From assembly GCA_947489445.1 (NCBI GenBank), contig CANLDN010000004.1:186001-250000 (forward strand): a stretch of DNA of 64,000 nt, given 5' to 3'. This stretch comes from an uncultured Paracoccaceae bacterium (GTDB lineage: Bacteria; Pseudomonadota; Alphaproteobacteria; Rhodobacterales; Rhodobacteraceae). The notes below the pieces were generated by a model. That model saw only the letters and a program-made list of their open reading frames with translations, was not told the DNA's origin and ran no database searches. Shown piece after piece: positions 53,813 to 61,999 of this stretch (its first letter is position 1; each line of letters starts with the position of its first letter). Made by a program: the position numbers and the translations under genes.

Positions 53813-54885
53813 CCGCTCTGATCACGCTGGAAGGCGTCAATAAACACTACGGCGACTACCATGCGCTACGCGATATTGATCTGACCATCAACGAAGGGGA
53901 GTTCTTTTCCCTGCTTGGCCCGTCAGGCTGTGGCAAGACCACGCTGCTGCGCACGATTGCCGGATTTGAAAGTGTTTCCAGTGGGTTAGTTGCCATCTTG
54001 GGTCAAGATATGGCCGGCATCCCAGCCAACCTGCGGCCGACGAATATGGTGTTTCAGTCTTATGCGATTTTTCCGCATTTGAGTGTCGCTGAAAACGTGG
54101 CCTTTGGCCTGCGTAAGCGCCCGGATGTTAACAAAAAAACCGCCGTGGCCGATGCGCTGGCGATGGTCGGGCTTGTTGGCTATGGTGACCGCGCCGCGCA
54201 TGCGTTGTCGGGCGGACAGCGGCAGCGCGTTGCGCTTGCCAGGGCATTGATTTTAAAGCCAAAAGTTTTGCTGCTGGATGAACCTTTATCAGCACTCGAC
54301 AAGAAGATGCGCGAGCAGATGCAGGTTGAGTTGATCAAACTGCAACGCCAAGTGGGAATCACGTTTATTTTGGTCACCCATGATCAGGAGGAAGCGCTGG
54401 TGATGTCTGACCGGATTGCCGTGATGTTTGAGGGGCGTATCGGGCAACTGGCGGATGCGGAGACATTGTACCGTCGCCCAAGGAACCGGCAGGTTGCTGA
54501 ATTTATTGGGAAAATGAACTTTCTGCAGGCGGATGTCGCGTCTGTGTCCGAACGGATTGATCTGCATGTTGCGGGACTTGGTGCGGTGAGCATTGATATC
54601 GAACAGGCACCGGAACGTGTCGATACGGGCGCGGCTGTGGTGGGGATCAGGCCGGAGACGTTGAGCATTATTTTTGACGGCGAAATGACGACGCAGAAAC
54701 TGGTCGACGGGGTGGTGGATGAGGTCGTGTACTATGGCGATATGACCTATTACGACGTGCGTATTGCTGGGATTGATAAGCCTTTGAATATCGCCATGAA
54801 AAACGTCATTGGCCGACCGGTTTTGGAGGTTGGAGCGGCGACGCGGGTCGCGTGGGATGCCCGGGCTTTGGTGTTGCTTAAGTGA
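53809..54885 (+). CDS. ABC transporter ATP-binding protein (PotA-like)
   Basis: ATPase of 358 aa: Walker A LLGPSGCGKTTLLR, Q-loop NMVFQSYAIFPHLSV, signature LSGGQRQRVALARAL, Walker B VLLLDEPLSALD and switch His in VTHDQEEAL. The C-terminal TOBE domain (about 270-355) is complete. The start codon is TTG overlapping the PotC-like stop (TTGA). Together the three genes make a polyamine- or polyol-type importer core; the substrate is uncertain without the binding protein. Confidence 0.92.
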   Translation: MTALITLEGVNKHYGDYHALRDIDLTINEGEFFSLLGPSGCGKTTLLRTIAGFESVSSGLVAILGQDMAGIPANLRPTNMVFQSYAIFPHLSVAENVAFGLRKRPDVNKKTAVADALAMVGLVGYGDRAAHALSGGQRQRVALARALILKPKVLLLDEPLSALDKKMREQMQVELIKLQRQVGITFILVTHDQEEALVMSDRIAVMFEGRIGQLADAETLYRRPRNRQVAEFIGKMNFLQADVASVSERIDLHVAGLGAVSIDIEQAPERVDTGAAVVGIRPETLSIIFDGEMTTQKLVDGVVDEVVYYGDMTYYDVRIAGIDKPLNIAMKNVIGRPVLEVGAATRVAWDARALVLLK

Positions 54886-54926
54886 ACGCGCGGGCAACGG
54901 TTTTGCGGGATGCAGAACCTATGCAG

Positions 54927-54948
54927 AAACCATGCGCAAACCATGCGC
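54927..54948 (+). repeat. Tandem 11-base direct repeat
   Basis: Two exact copies of AAACCATGCGC lie head to tail in the 166-base gap after the transporter operon. A related ATGCAGAA block occurs just before. Function unknown; possibly replication slippage. Confidence 0.6.
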
Positions 54949-55021
54949 ATGATTGTATGGTTGAAGCCGGTTAACCGACCGCGCGGTGCCCTGTGTGTTA
55001 AGGAAGTGTGAAGGGGCAGGA

Positions 55022-55043
55022 GGGTGCGCATGAACGCGCACCC
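55022..55043. repeat. REP-like palindrome (GGGTGCGC...GCGCACCC)
   Basis: A perfect 8-base inverted repeat with a 6-base loop (ATGAAC) sits between the convergent transporter and flotillin genes. It has no T-tract on either strand, so it is not a standard terminator. It looks like a dispersed palindromic element, possibly blocking read-through from both sides. Confidence 0.45.
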
Positions 55044-55051
55044 TACGGGTT

Positions 55052-56716
55052 TCAGGCCTTGGCTTTGGGCTTTGGCGTGGGCTTGGCTTCGACCGCTTTT
55101 GGGGGCTCGGCGTTGAAGCTGCCATTTGTGACCTCGGTCAGTCCACTTTCGAGGCTGAGGCCCAGTTCTTCGCCCAGCTTTTTCATCGCGGGCATTTGCA
55201 GGGCCATGCCCATGATGCTGTCGAGCGCCTGATTGACGGGTGCGCCGGGTGTGCCGTCGCCGCCCGATGCACCACCATTCATGCCGGTGACCTGATGGAT
55301 TTTGATACTGTCGATCTTTTCCGCAGGCTTGACCATTTCGGCGACAATGGCGGGCAGGGCTTCCAGACGCGCGATATCAAGCTTCATCTTGATGATCTCG
55401 GCACTTAGCGCGTTTTCAGCACCGGCAATCGCGTGGCGACCTTCGGCTTCGGCGAGCATGTCGCTTTTCTTGGCCTCGGCCCGGATGGTGATCGCGTCGG
55501 CATCGGCGCTGGCCTCTTCTTTCAAGGCGGCAGCCCGGTCGCTGGCGGCGTCCTTTTCAGCCTGTGCGGCCAGACGGATCGCCGTGGCCTGACGCTCAGC
55601 CTCTTTCGTGGCTTCGATCAGCGCAATCTGCTTGGCCCGGTCAGCTTCGGCCACGGCACGCGCGGTTTCAATCGCTTCCTGCGCTTTCTTGGCCTCGGCA
55701 CGGGCGTTGTCGGCAGAGGCGCGGGCGCGGCTTTCTTCTTCGGATTTTTGCGCGACGATGATCTGGCGTTCCTGATCGGCAACCTCAAGCTCGCGCTCAT
55801 TGGCGATCTCGGCCTCGCGGATCACCCGCTCGCGTTCGATTTCAGAGGTGCGGATGGCCCGTTCTTTTTCGATCCGTGCCTGTTCCTTGGCCTGATCCGA
55901 GATTTCCCTGTTTCGGGCAATCTCTGCCTCTTGTTCGGCCTCAAGGATCTGAATTTCCTTGATCTGGGCGATCTGTGCTTCCTGCTGGTCGCGTTCGATC
56001 TGGTACTTCAGGCGTTCTGCCTCCATTTCGGCACGGCGCACGGAGACGTCAGCATCGGCTGTGATTTGCGCGCGCTCTTTCTTCGACTTCGCGATAACCT
56101 CTGCCAGTTTGCGCATACCGACAGCGTTAAAGGCATTGTTTTCGTCCAAAGCCTCGAATGATGTCTGGTCGAGCGCGGTCAGTGAGACGGCTTCGAGTTC
56201 CAGACCGTTTTTCAAAAGATCCTCGGAAATCGCATTTTGCACCTCTTGCACGAATTCGGAACGGTTTTCGTGCAACTCGTCCATCGTCATGCGGGCCGCG
56301 ACAGAGCGCAGGCCGTCAATCAGTTTACCTTCGATCATCTCGCGCAATTGTTCGACGTTGAAGGTGCGGTCGCCCAGCGTTTGGGCCGCGCGGCTGATCC
56401 CGTCTTCGGTCGCATTGACCGAGACGTAGAATTCGACGCCCACATCGACACGCATCCGGTCCTTGGTGATGAGCGATGCGTCGTCCTTGCGGTGCACCTC
56501 AAGCCGGAGGGTTTTCATGTTCACCTGGCTGATTTCATGCAGGAACGGGATGGCGATGGTGCCGCCGTCCATGATGACCTTTTTACCCCCAGACCCGGTT
56601 TTGACGAGGCTGACCTCGCGCGTGGCGCGTCGGTAGAGCCGGGCCATGATCAGTCCGATAAAGACAAGCAGGCCAACAATTGAGGCCGCAATGATGAGTA
56701 TGGATTCGAATTCCAT
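55052..56716 (-). CDS. Flotillin/YqiK-type SPFH membrane protein
   Basis: Protein of 554 aa. An N-terminal membrane segment (5-26) is followed by an SPFH/PHB domain (30-200). A long Glu/Ala/Lys/Arg-rich coiled coil (210-450; EIARNREISDQAKEQARIE, AKKAQEAIETARAVAEADRA) and the flotillin C-terminal region (AEGRHAIAGAENALSAEI) complete it. Flotillins oligomerise and organise membrane microdomains. The upstream YqiJ-like gene lies 36 bases away; the yqiJ-yqiK pair is common, and the two proteins probably work together in the membrane. Confidence 0.92.
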   Translation of the reverse strand: MEFESILIIAASIVGLLVFIGLIMARLYRRATREVSLVKTGSGGKKVIMDGGTIAIPFLHEISQVNMKTLRLEVHRKDDASLITKDRMRVDVGVEFYVSVNATEDGISRAAQTLGDRTFNVEQLREMIEGKLIDGLRSVAARMTMDELHENRSEFVQEVQNAISEDLLKNGLELEAVSLTALDQTSFEALDENNAFNAVGMRKLAEVIAKSKKERAQITADADVSVRRAEMEAERLKYQIERDQQEAQIAQIKEIQILEAEQEAEIARNREISDQAKEQARIEKERAIRTSEIERERVIREAEIANERELEVADQERQIIVAQKSEEESRARASADNARAEAKKAQEAIETARAVAEADRAKQIALIEATKEAERQATAIRLAAQAEKDAASDRAAALKEEASADADAITIRAEAKKSDMLAEAEGRHAIAGAENALSAEIIKMKLDIARLEALPAIVAEMVKPAEKIDSIKIHQVTGMNGGASGGDGTPGAPVNQALDSIMGMALQMPAMKKLGEELGLSLESGLTEVTNGSFNAEPPKAVEAKPTPKPKAKA

Positions 56717-56752
56717 GCGTTTCTCCTTTGGAAATTTTTGGTTTTGGGTCGG

Positions 56753-57451
56753 TTAAGAGATGTCGACGACGTAGAACATGCCGTTGCGTTTGCGCAGCAC
56801 GTGGACTTCGGCGCCTTGTGGGATTTCTGCGTCGTCTTCAAGCGGCTCGACGCGCAGGTAGTGGGTGTTGCCGTGCCGGTCCTTGATCTTGGCCTCGGCG
56901 GGGTTGCCGCGCCGCGCCGTGCCTTGGGTGATGGTGCCGTAATGCCCGCCCAGAAAACGGGTTTTCATCGCGGAACTTTCAGTTTTGGGCATGATCGAGG
57001 CCACAACAGCCGATATGAACCGGGTGCAATAGGCGGCAGCGATGATGGCGACCGGGACAGTGACAGTCAGGGGCAGGGCGATGCCGGTGAGGGCCGTGCC
57101 TGCGTTCAGGATGATCAGGCCCGACAGTCCGAAGATGGTCAGGAAAGAAACGAACCAGATCATGAAAGGCACGTTCTTGAGGCCGAGCCAGCCGAAAAGG
57201 CCGGAGGGTGCAATGTCGGCATCCGGGGTGTTTAATTCAACGTCAGCGTCGAAATCAGTGTCGATATCGAGATCAAAGTCGGCGTCCATGTCCAGATCGA
57301 CATCCAGATCAATGTCAGGGGCATCGGAGCCCACAGCCATCAGGCTGCTGCCGAGGATCAGGGCGATGATTTCGAGAAGGAAAAGGCCCAGCACGACGCA
57401 AAGGGCAATGGAAAATGGGTAGGCTTGTGGTGTTAGAAATGCTTCGATCAT
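56753..57451 (-). CDS. YqiJ-like membrane protein with C-terminal OB fold
   Basis: Protein of 232 aa. A first membrane helix (12-35) is followed by a very acidic segment (43-79) made almost only of Asp alternating with hydrophobic residues. Two more helices (92-145) and a C-terminal OB/NfeD-like domain (GGHYGTITQGTARRGNPAEAK and on) follow. YqiJ/NfeD proteins accompany flotillins. The start has an AAGGGAGA site. The region upstream carries strongly patterned repeats (57467-57501). Confidence 0.88.
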   Translation of the reverse strand: MIEAFLTPQAYPFSIALCVVLGLFLLEIIALILGSSLMAVGSDAPDIDLDVDLDMDADFDLDIDTDFDADVELNTPDADIAPSGLFGWLGLKNVPFMIWFVSFLTIFGLSGLIILNAGTALTGIALPLTVTVPVAIIAAAYCTRFISAVVASIMPKTESSAMKTRFLGGHYGTITQGTARRGNPAEAKIKDRHGNTHYLRVEPLEDDAEIPQGAEVHVLRKRNGMFYVVDIS

Positions 57452-57466
57452 ATGTTCTCCCTTGTG

Positions 57467-57501
57467 GTATACATAGGTATACGTGCGTACACTTTAAAGT
57501 G
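57467..57501 (-). promoter_or_regulatory. Patterned operator region upstream of yqiJ-flotillin
   Basis: Two GTATAC hexamers (57467 and 57477) and a GTAC core (57487) repeat with an exact 10-base period. They are followed by the perfect 12-base palindrome CACTTTAAAGTG (57490-57501). Together they occupy positions about 16-50 upstream of the yqiJ start codon. This looks like a cooperative binding site for a dimeric regulator; the TetR protein encoded at 58074 is a candidate. Confidence 0.55.
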
Positions 57502-57548
57502 AGTTATGTTAAAAATTTTGGATCATTGCGTCTGTTTGGGCCAAAAAA

Positions 57549-58064
57549 TCATTCAAAAGCATAGGAGTAGCGAATGCCAAGTGTTTCAATTCCCGGATTG
57601 GTTTCGCTCGCGTTGGCGTTGGACCGGTGGTCAAAAAACACTGCGAGGCTTGACCCATTGTTGAAGTTGACACCTGCGCCGAGCGCGCCGCGAAATTGCA
57701 GGGGGAACCCAAGATCGGGCCCATCCCCGCTGAGGTAGAGTCCCGGCATGAGCGAGAGTTCGATGAAAATGGGGCTGTTGCTGATCCGTTCGGTGGACCA
57801 TTTGCCGCCAGCACCGACCCAGAAATCGTTGTCGCTTGTTAAACTGGCCCCGATGGTGGGCTGGAAGGCCCCGTAGCGTTTGGGCAGGTCATAGATGCCA
57901 TAGATTTCATCGCCAATCACGTCTTCCTGAAAATAGGTATCGCCGTATTGGATGCTGACCCGTTCGGGTGCCGTGCTTTCTTGGAAGCACTCCGTCGGGC
58001 AATCGTTAAAATACGTGTCCATCCCGCCCATGATGAAGAAGAAAACCGCAAATCTGCTGTCCAT
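57549..58064 (-). CDS. PagL-like lipid A deacylase (acyloxyacyl hydrolase family)
   Basis: Protein of 171 aa with alternating beta-strands expected for an eight-stranded outer-membrane barrel, ending in a C-terminal aromatic-rich strand (LGIRYSYAFE). The PagL catalytic residues are present with the right spacing: His146 and Ser148 in FFDHRSN, and Glu160 in NPGIE, 14 residues after the His. PagL removes the 3-O-linked acyl chain of lipid A. The N-terminus has only a short hydrophobic stretch (5-14) without basic residues, an unusual signal peptide. It lies 9 bases after the TetR gene. Confidence 0.8.
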   Translation of the reverse strand: MDSRFAVFFFIMGGMDTYFNDCPTECFQESTAPERVSIQYGDTYFQEDVIGDEIYGIYDLPKRYGAFQPTIGASLTSDNDFWVGAGGKWSTERISNSPIFIELSLMPGLYLSGDGPDLGFPLQFRGALGAGVNFNNGSSLAVFFDHRSNANASETNPGIETLGIRYSYAFE

Positions 58065-58073
58065 GGGCCGTCC

Positions 58074-58691
58074 TTAGCTGTCCGGTTCAATCAAGCCAAG
58101 GCCGCGCAGATAGATGCCGATGCCGGATTCTAGCAGGTCCTCGGGAGGGAAGGGGCTTTTGGTGCCGGGGTTGGAGCGGGCGAAAAGTTCGACCACCCCG
58201 TGCGACATGGCCCAGATATGCGCGCTGAACATTTGCGGTGGGGGCCGTTTTTCTGCGGGGATATGTTGGGACAGTTCCGCGGCCGCCTTTTCCAGCACGC
58301 CCATGGCGCGGGTGGCGACGGCGTGCAGTTCCGGTGTGCGGTTGATTGATATCCCGGATTCGAACATGGCGATGTAGTGGCCCGGGTTTTTGCGCGCAAA
58401 GGCGAGGTAGGCGCGGCCTGTCGCCTCGAACGCGGCGAGGGCGGAGGGCTGGCCTTCGCCGTATGCGTATTCCATCAGGTCGCCGAACATCTCGTATCCT
58501 TGATGGGCGGCGGCGGCGATCAGGTCTTCGCGCCCTTCGAAATGCCGGTAGACGGCGGCGGGGGTGACGCCCGCCTCGCGCGCGGCCTCGGACAGGGTGA
58601 ACCCGGTCGGCCCTCGCTTTTCGATCAGCGTCAGACAGCCGTCGATCAGCGCCTCGCGCAGATTGCCGTGATGATAGCCGCGTTTAGGCAT
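58074..58691 (-). CDS. TetR/AcrR family transcriptional regulator
   Basis: Protein of 205 aa. The N-terminal helix-turn-helix reads [20 protein letters not shown] followed by [28 protein letters not shown]. The C-terminal ligand domain resembles the WHG/TetR_C_33 type ([18 protein letters not shown]). Its start overlaps the PPK2 gene by 8 bases, and it is followed closely by the PagL-like gene. Possible targets are this operon and the nearby yqiJ operator. Confidence 0.9.
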   Translation of the reverse strand: MPKRGYHHGNLREALIDGCLTLIEKRGPTGFTLSEAAREAGVTPAAVYRHFEGREDLIAAAAHQGYEMFGDLMEYAYGEGQPSALAAFEATGRAYLAFARKNPGHYIAMFESGISINRTPELHAVATRAMGVLEKAAAELSQHIPAEKRPPPQMFSAHIWAMSHGVVELFARSNPGTKSPFPPEDLLESGIGIYLRGLGLIEPDS

Positions 58692-59553
58692 GCCAGAGGT
58701 CGGGGCCCCCTGCGATCGTGGTGTCGATTTGGCCCAGCGCGTCTGTGTCTTTGCGGGTATAGTCCAGCTGCGTCAGGATACTGCGAATGGTCTGGATGCG
58801 CGCGCGCCGCTTGTCGTCCGAACGGATGACGGTCCAGGGTGCATCGTCGGAATGGGTCCGTTCGAGGGTTTCGCTGATGGCATCGGTGTAGGCGTCCCAT
58901 CTGGACAGACCTTCGACATCGATCCAGCTGAGTTTCCATTGTTTGAGCGGGTCCTTTTCGCGGGCCAAAAACCGCTGAAGTTGGGTGGCCCGACCGACAT
59001 TAAGCCAGATTTTGAAAACTTTGATGCCTTCTTCGACCAGCATATGTTCGAATTCGGGGACCTGCTTGAACCAACGTTCACGTTGCGGGGGGGTGCAGAA
59101 GTCAAAAACATGTTCAACGACGCCGCGGTTGTACCAGCTGCGATCGAAAATCGTGATCTCACCAGCGGCGGGCAAGTGGGCGATGTAGCGTTGGAAATAC
59201 CATTGATCCGCTTCGGTTTCGGTCGGCTTTGACAGGGCCACAAGGCGGGCGCCACGCGGGTTCAGGTTTTCGCGGAACCGTTTGATGGTCCCACCTTTGC
59301 CTGCTGCATCGCGCCCTTCAAACACGATGGCGATGCGCTGACCGGTTTCACGCACCCAGGCCTGCATGCGAACAAGTTCGATTTGAAGTTGCTCAAGTGC
59401 GTCCTCATAGGCGCGGCGCTTCCAGCGTTTGTCGTAGGGATAGCTGGGATTAAGGATGTTGGAATTACTGGCGCCTTCTATGGCATCACGGATGTCGGCT
59501 GGCGCATCCTCATTATAATAGCGGCTAATGCCACCATCGAATGGTAAATCCAT
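58684..59553 (-). CDS. ppk2: Polyphosphate kinase 2
   Basis: Protein of 289 aa that transfers phosphate between polyphosphate and nucleotides, favouring NTP or NDP synthesis. The Walker A motif is [10 protein letters not shown] (79-88), the Walker B/lid region [12 protein letters not shown] (136-147), and [16 protein letters not shown] follows, typical of class I PPK2. I chose the ATG at 59553 with GGGAGAG upstream; an earlier GTG/ATG at 59610 would lack this. It is the first gene of the PPK2-TetR-PagL run. Confidence 0.93.
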   Translation of the reverse strand: MDLPFDGGISRYYNEDAPADIRDAIEGASNSNILNPSYPYDKRWKRRAYEDALEQLQIELVRMQAWVRETGQRIAIVFEGRDAAGKGGTIKRFRENLNPRGARLVALSKPTETEADQWYFQRYIAHLPAAGEITIFDRSWYNRGVVEHVFDFCTPPQRERWFKQVPEFEHMLVEEGIKVFKIWLNVGRATQLQRFLAREKDPLKQWKLSWIDVEGLSRWDAYTDAISETLERTHSDDAPWTVIRSDDKRRARIQTIRSILTQLDYTRKDTDALGQIDTTIAGGPDLWHA

Positions 59554-60029
59554 GAAAACTCTCCCGATCTTCTGGATACCATATATGGGGGTTTCTTTGG
59601 GCCAGCGCAATTCGGGTTTGGCTACATGGTCGATTAAAGGTCCTGTACCTGATGAAGCGCTATGTCATCGTCGATGAAAAGACGTGCTGTGTTATATTCG
59701 CTGTGCGGGGTAAAGTCGGCTTTTGGTTGTTCAGTCCCATCGGGCACGCGGTGGTCCTTTGCGGACATCGAAAGCGGGCCTCAATGCCGTAGCGATTTTC
59801 CTAATCAGACCCAGCCATCGCCTTAGCATAGGTTTCTGTTCCGTCCGGCATTTGCCCCCCCAACAAGGCCAACCACGCAACCATCCGATGATGAAAGAAG
59901 TATTTTTCAAGAGCAACTCTTGCGTCAGGTCGGTCTAAATATGCACCGGCGCCACGCAGATTTATGGAATCCGCTTTTGCAGCCGTAAGGCGCACGTTTG
60001 ACCTGCACTTGAAATGAAAGGTCTCAAAC
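59554..60029. other. Intergenic stretch between PPK2 and the DUF1330-like gene
   Basis: 476 bases without a supported gene. Short open frames on both strands have neither ribosome sites nor recognisable families. No clear hairpin or repeat is seen. The divergent promoters of the two flanking genes must lie here. Confidence 0.5.
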
Positions 60030-60749
60030 ATGAAACGACGTTACTTTATGCAAACGATGCTTGTCGCAACCGCTGCAATCGGCATTGCGACACCATCCTT
60101 GGCCAACGACAAGGTTTATCTGATCGACTTTGTTATTCTGAACGAAGGATCAGATATCTCTGACCGCGATCGCTACGAAGAACGCATCGCACCAATGGCA
60201 GCGCGTACCGGCCTAAGCGTTATCAAATCGGTCAACCTTCTTCAGCACCTCAATGGCGGGATTCAGGAAGCCGTTCGCCTGAATATCTGGGAAATGGAGT
60301 CGCCCGCCAATATGCAGGCTTTGATGCAAGATGCCCAATATCAGGCCGAAATTCCGACACGTGACGCGATCCATAACATGAAAGATTTGTCGCTGTATCT
60401 GGCGACCGAGACCGCGGATAATGGTGGGCTGGGCGAGGGCATGGTTCTGGTCGATCTGGTTGTTATGAACGATGGGTATGGCGCGGCAGAGCGCGACGCC
60501 TATGAGGCAAAGGTTGCGCCGATTGCTGCGCAATACGGTATGGAGCTGGCAGCAGCCTACACCATTGACCAAAAGCTGAATGGCGCTGCGACCGATGATG
60601 CCTTGCGGTTGAACCTTTGGAGCGTCGCTGATCCCGCAGCCATGCAAGACCTGAATGGCGATCCCGCCTATCAAGCGTTGGCAGATGAACGGAACCGTCT
60701 CCATGACTTTTCTCAACTGACATTGTTCATGGGACAATCGAACAACTAA
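60030..60749 (+). CDS. Exported protein with two DUF1330-like ferredoxin-fold repeats
   Basis: Protein of 239 aa with a signal peptide (cleaved near SLA-N, residue 25). The mature protein is an internal duplication: residues 28-125 (VYLIDFVILNEGSDISDRDRY...) and 135-235 (MVLVDLVVMNDGYGAAERDAY...) align in the same order. Each ends with EAVRLNIWEMESPANMQAL / DALRLNLWSVADPAAMQDL and a YQ-rich helix. Each half resembles the dimeric alpha/beta-barrel DUF1330/NIPSNAP type, so the protein may fold as a built-in dimer in the periplasm. Ligand unknown. Confidence 0.75.
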   Translation: MKRRYFMQTMLVATAAIGIATPSLANDKVYLIDFVILNEGSDISDRDRYEERIAPMAARTGLSVIKSVNLLQHLNGGIQEAVRLNIWEMESPANMQALMQDAQYQAEIPTRDAIHNMKDLSLYLATETADNGGLGEGMVLVDLVVMNDGYGAAERDAYEAKVAPIAAQYGMELAAAYTIDQKLNGAATDDALRLNLWSVADPAAMQDLNGDPAYQALADERNRLHDFSQLTLFMGQSNN

Positions 60750-60845
60750 GAAAAGTTATCTGACGATCTGTTGGCGGTGCATGATGTGTATCGCCAACAT
60801 GATCTGTCGAGAATTGGGGCCTGAAGATAGAGATCGGAAAACGGC

Positions 60846-61748
60846 TCACTCGACCTTAGCGCCAGCGCCCGAAATCAAATCTTGATGCGTCTGCAATGCA
60901 TCAACGATAAATCGCACCGTGGTACGCACCCGTTCGGTGGTACGCAGATCGGGGTGGGTCAGCACCCATCCCGGTCGCGTCTGCAGAACTGCCGCAGGCG
61001 GCACACGCGTCAAATGCGGATCGCGATCAGCAAGCCAGCACGGTAAAATTGCCATACCCAGACCTGCGCGCGCAGCGGCTTGTTGCGCGAGGACATCGCC
61101 GACTTGCAGATGCGCCTCGCAATTAGGGAAAGGCGTATTCCGTCGCCAGGCAGGATGCCGTCCGTCGCCCTGCCAGCCAAGCCAGCGTGCGGTCGCGTCC
61201 GGGCCGGTGAAGGCATGCGCCGCAATGTATTCTGGCGTTGCATAAACAGCATCAGCGAAATCCGGCAACCTGCGTCCAACAAGATGATCGTCGGGTGCCG
61301 CTGAAAAACGGATCGCAATGTCAGCATCGCGCCGCGACAAATTAGAGTAGTCATAGCTTGAGATGATCTGAAGTTCGATCAACGGATAAAGCGCCTGAAA
61401 CTCCGCAAGGTGCGGCATCAAAAGATGCTGTGCGAGCGGGGGTGGCATGGTAAGGCGCACGGCCCCCGCCAAGGCAGAGTTTTGTCCAAACACCTGCCTG
61501 CTCATGGTCAGCATTTCGGTTTCAACACGCTCTGCATGTTCAAGGACGTGCTCCCCGACGGAGGTAAGAACAAAGCCGTCTGGTGTGCGATCAAACAGCC
61601 GTGCATCAAGATCGGCCTCGAGCGCCTCAATCCTGCGTAAAATTGTTGAATGGCTCACGTTGAGCGTCAGCGCGGCCTGCCGGATGGATCGCGCCCGATA
61701 CAGGGCTAAAAAAACCTTGAGATCGTTCCATTGGAATTCACGTTTCAT
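60846..61748 (-). CDS. LysR family transcriptional regulator
   Basis: Protein of 300 aa. The N-terminal helix-turn-helix reads FLALYRARSIRQAALTLNVSHSTILRRIEALEADL, and the effector domain follows (about 90-295). I chose the ATG at 61748, giving the family-typical start just before WNDLKVFLALY; a GTG at 61784 would add 12 residues. It is convergent with the DUF1330-like gene and could regulate it or the hydrolase gene upstream; the target is not evident. Confidence 0.88.
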   Translation of the reverse strand: MKREFQWNDLKVFLALYRARSIRQAALTLNVSHSTILRRIEALEADLDARLFDRTPDGFVLTSVGEHVLEHAERVETEMLTMSRQVFGQNSALAGAVRLTMPPPLAQHLLMPHLAEFQALYPLIELQIISSYDYSNLSRRDADIAIRFSAAPDDHLVGRRLPDFADAVYATPEYIAAHAFTGPDATARWLGWQGDGRHPAWRRNTPFPNCEAHLQVGDVLAQQAAARAGLGMAILPCWLADRDPHLTRVPPAAVLQTRPGWVLTHPDLRTTERVRTTVRFIVDALQTHQDLISGAGAKVE

Positions 61749-61999
61749 GAGCGCGTTTTCGACCAGTTCGATCACAAAGTCCACAGAGCGGGACCGGCAA
61801 CCATGGGGATTGCCGCACGCTGTTAGACGTAGAATAGGCGGGGCGGATGGAATTCGGGTCTGTCTGTTTAAGCGGCGGGCGAATGCGACAAGGAGTTACA
61901 ACGCTATGGGTGGTTTGCGGACACGCGTACAAATCGCAGCATCTGGCGGTTCGGGCCAAGCGCAGACATTCGGGTAGATACGTTCAGACTTATCCGCCT

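Noticed and set aside
59801..60031. 76-codon minus-strand frame in the PPK2-DUF1330 gap
   Set aside because: No ribosome-binding site, no recognisable motif, and its start lies on the promoter of the divergent gene.
60760..60815. TTGGCG...CGCCAA inverted repeat after the DUF1330-like gene
   Set aside because: The loop is about 15 bases and no T-tract follows on either strand, so a terminator call is not supported.
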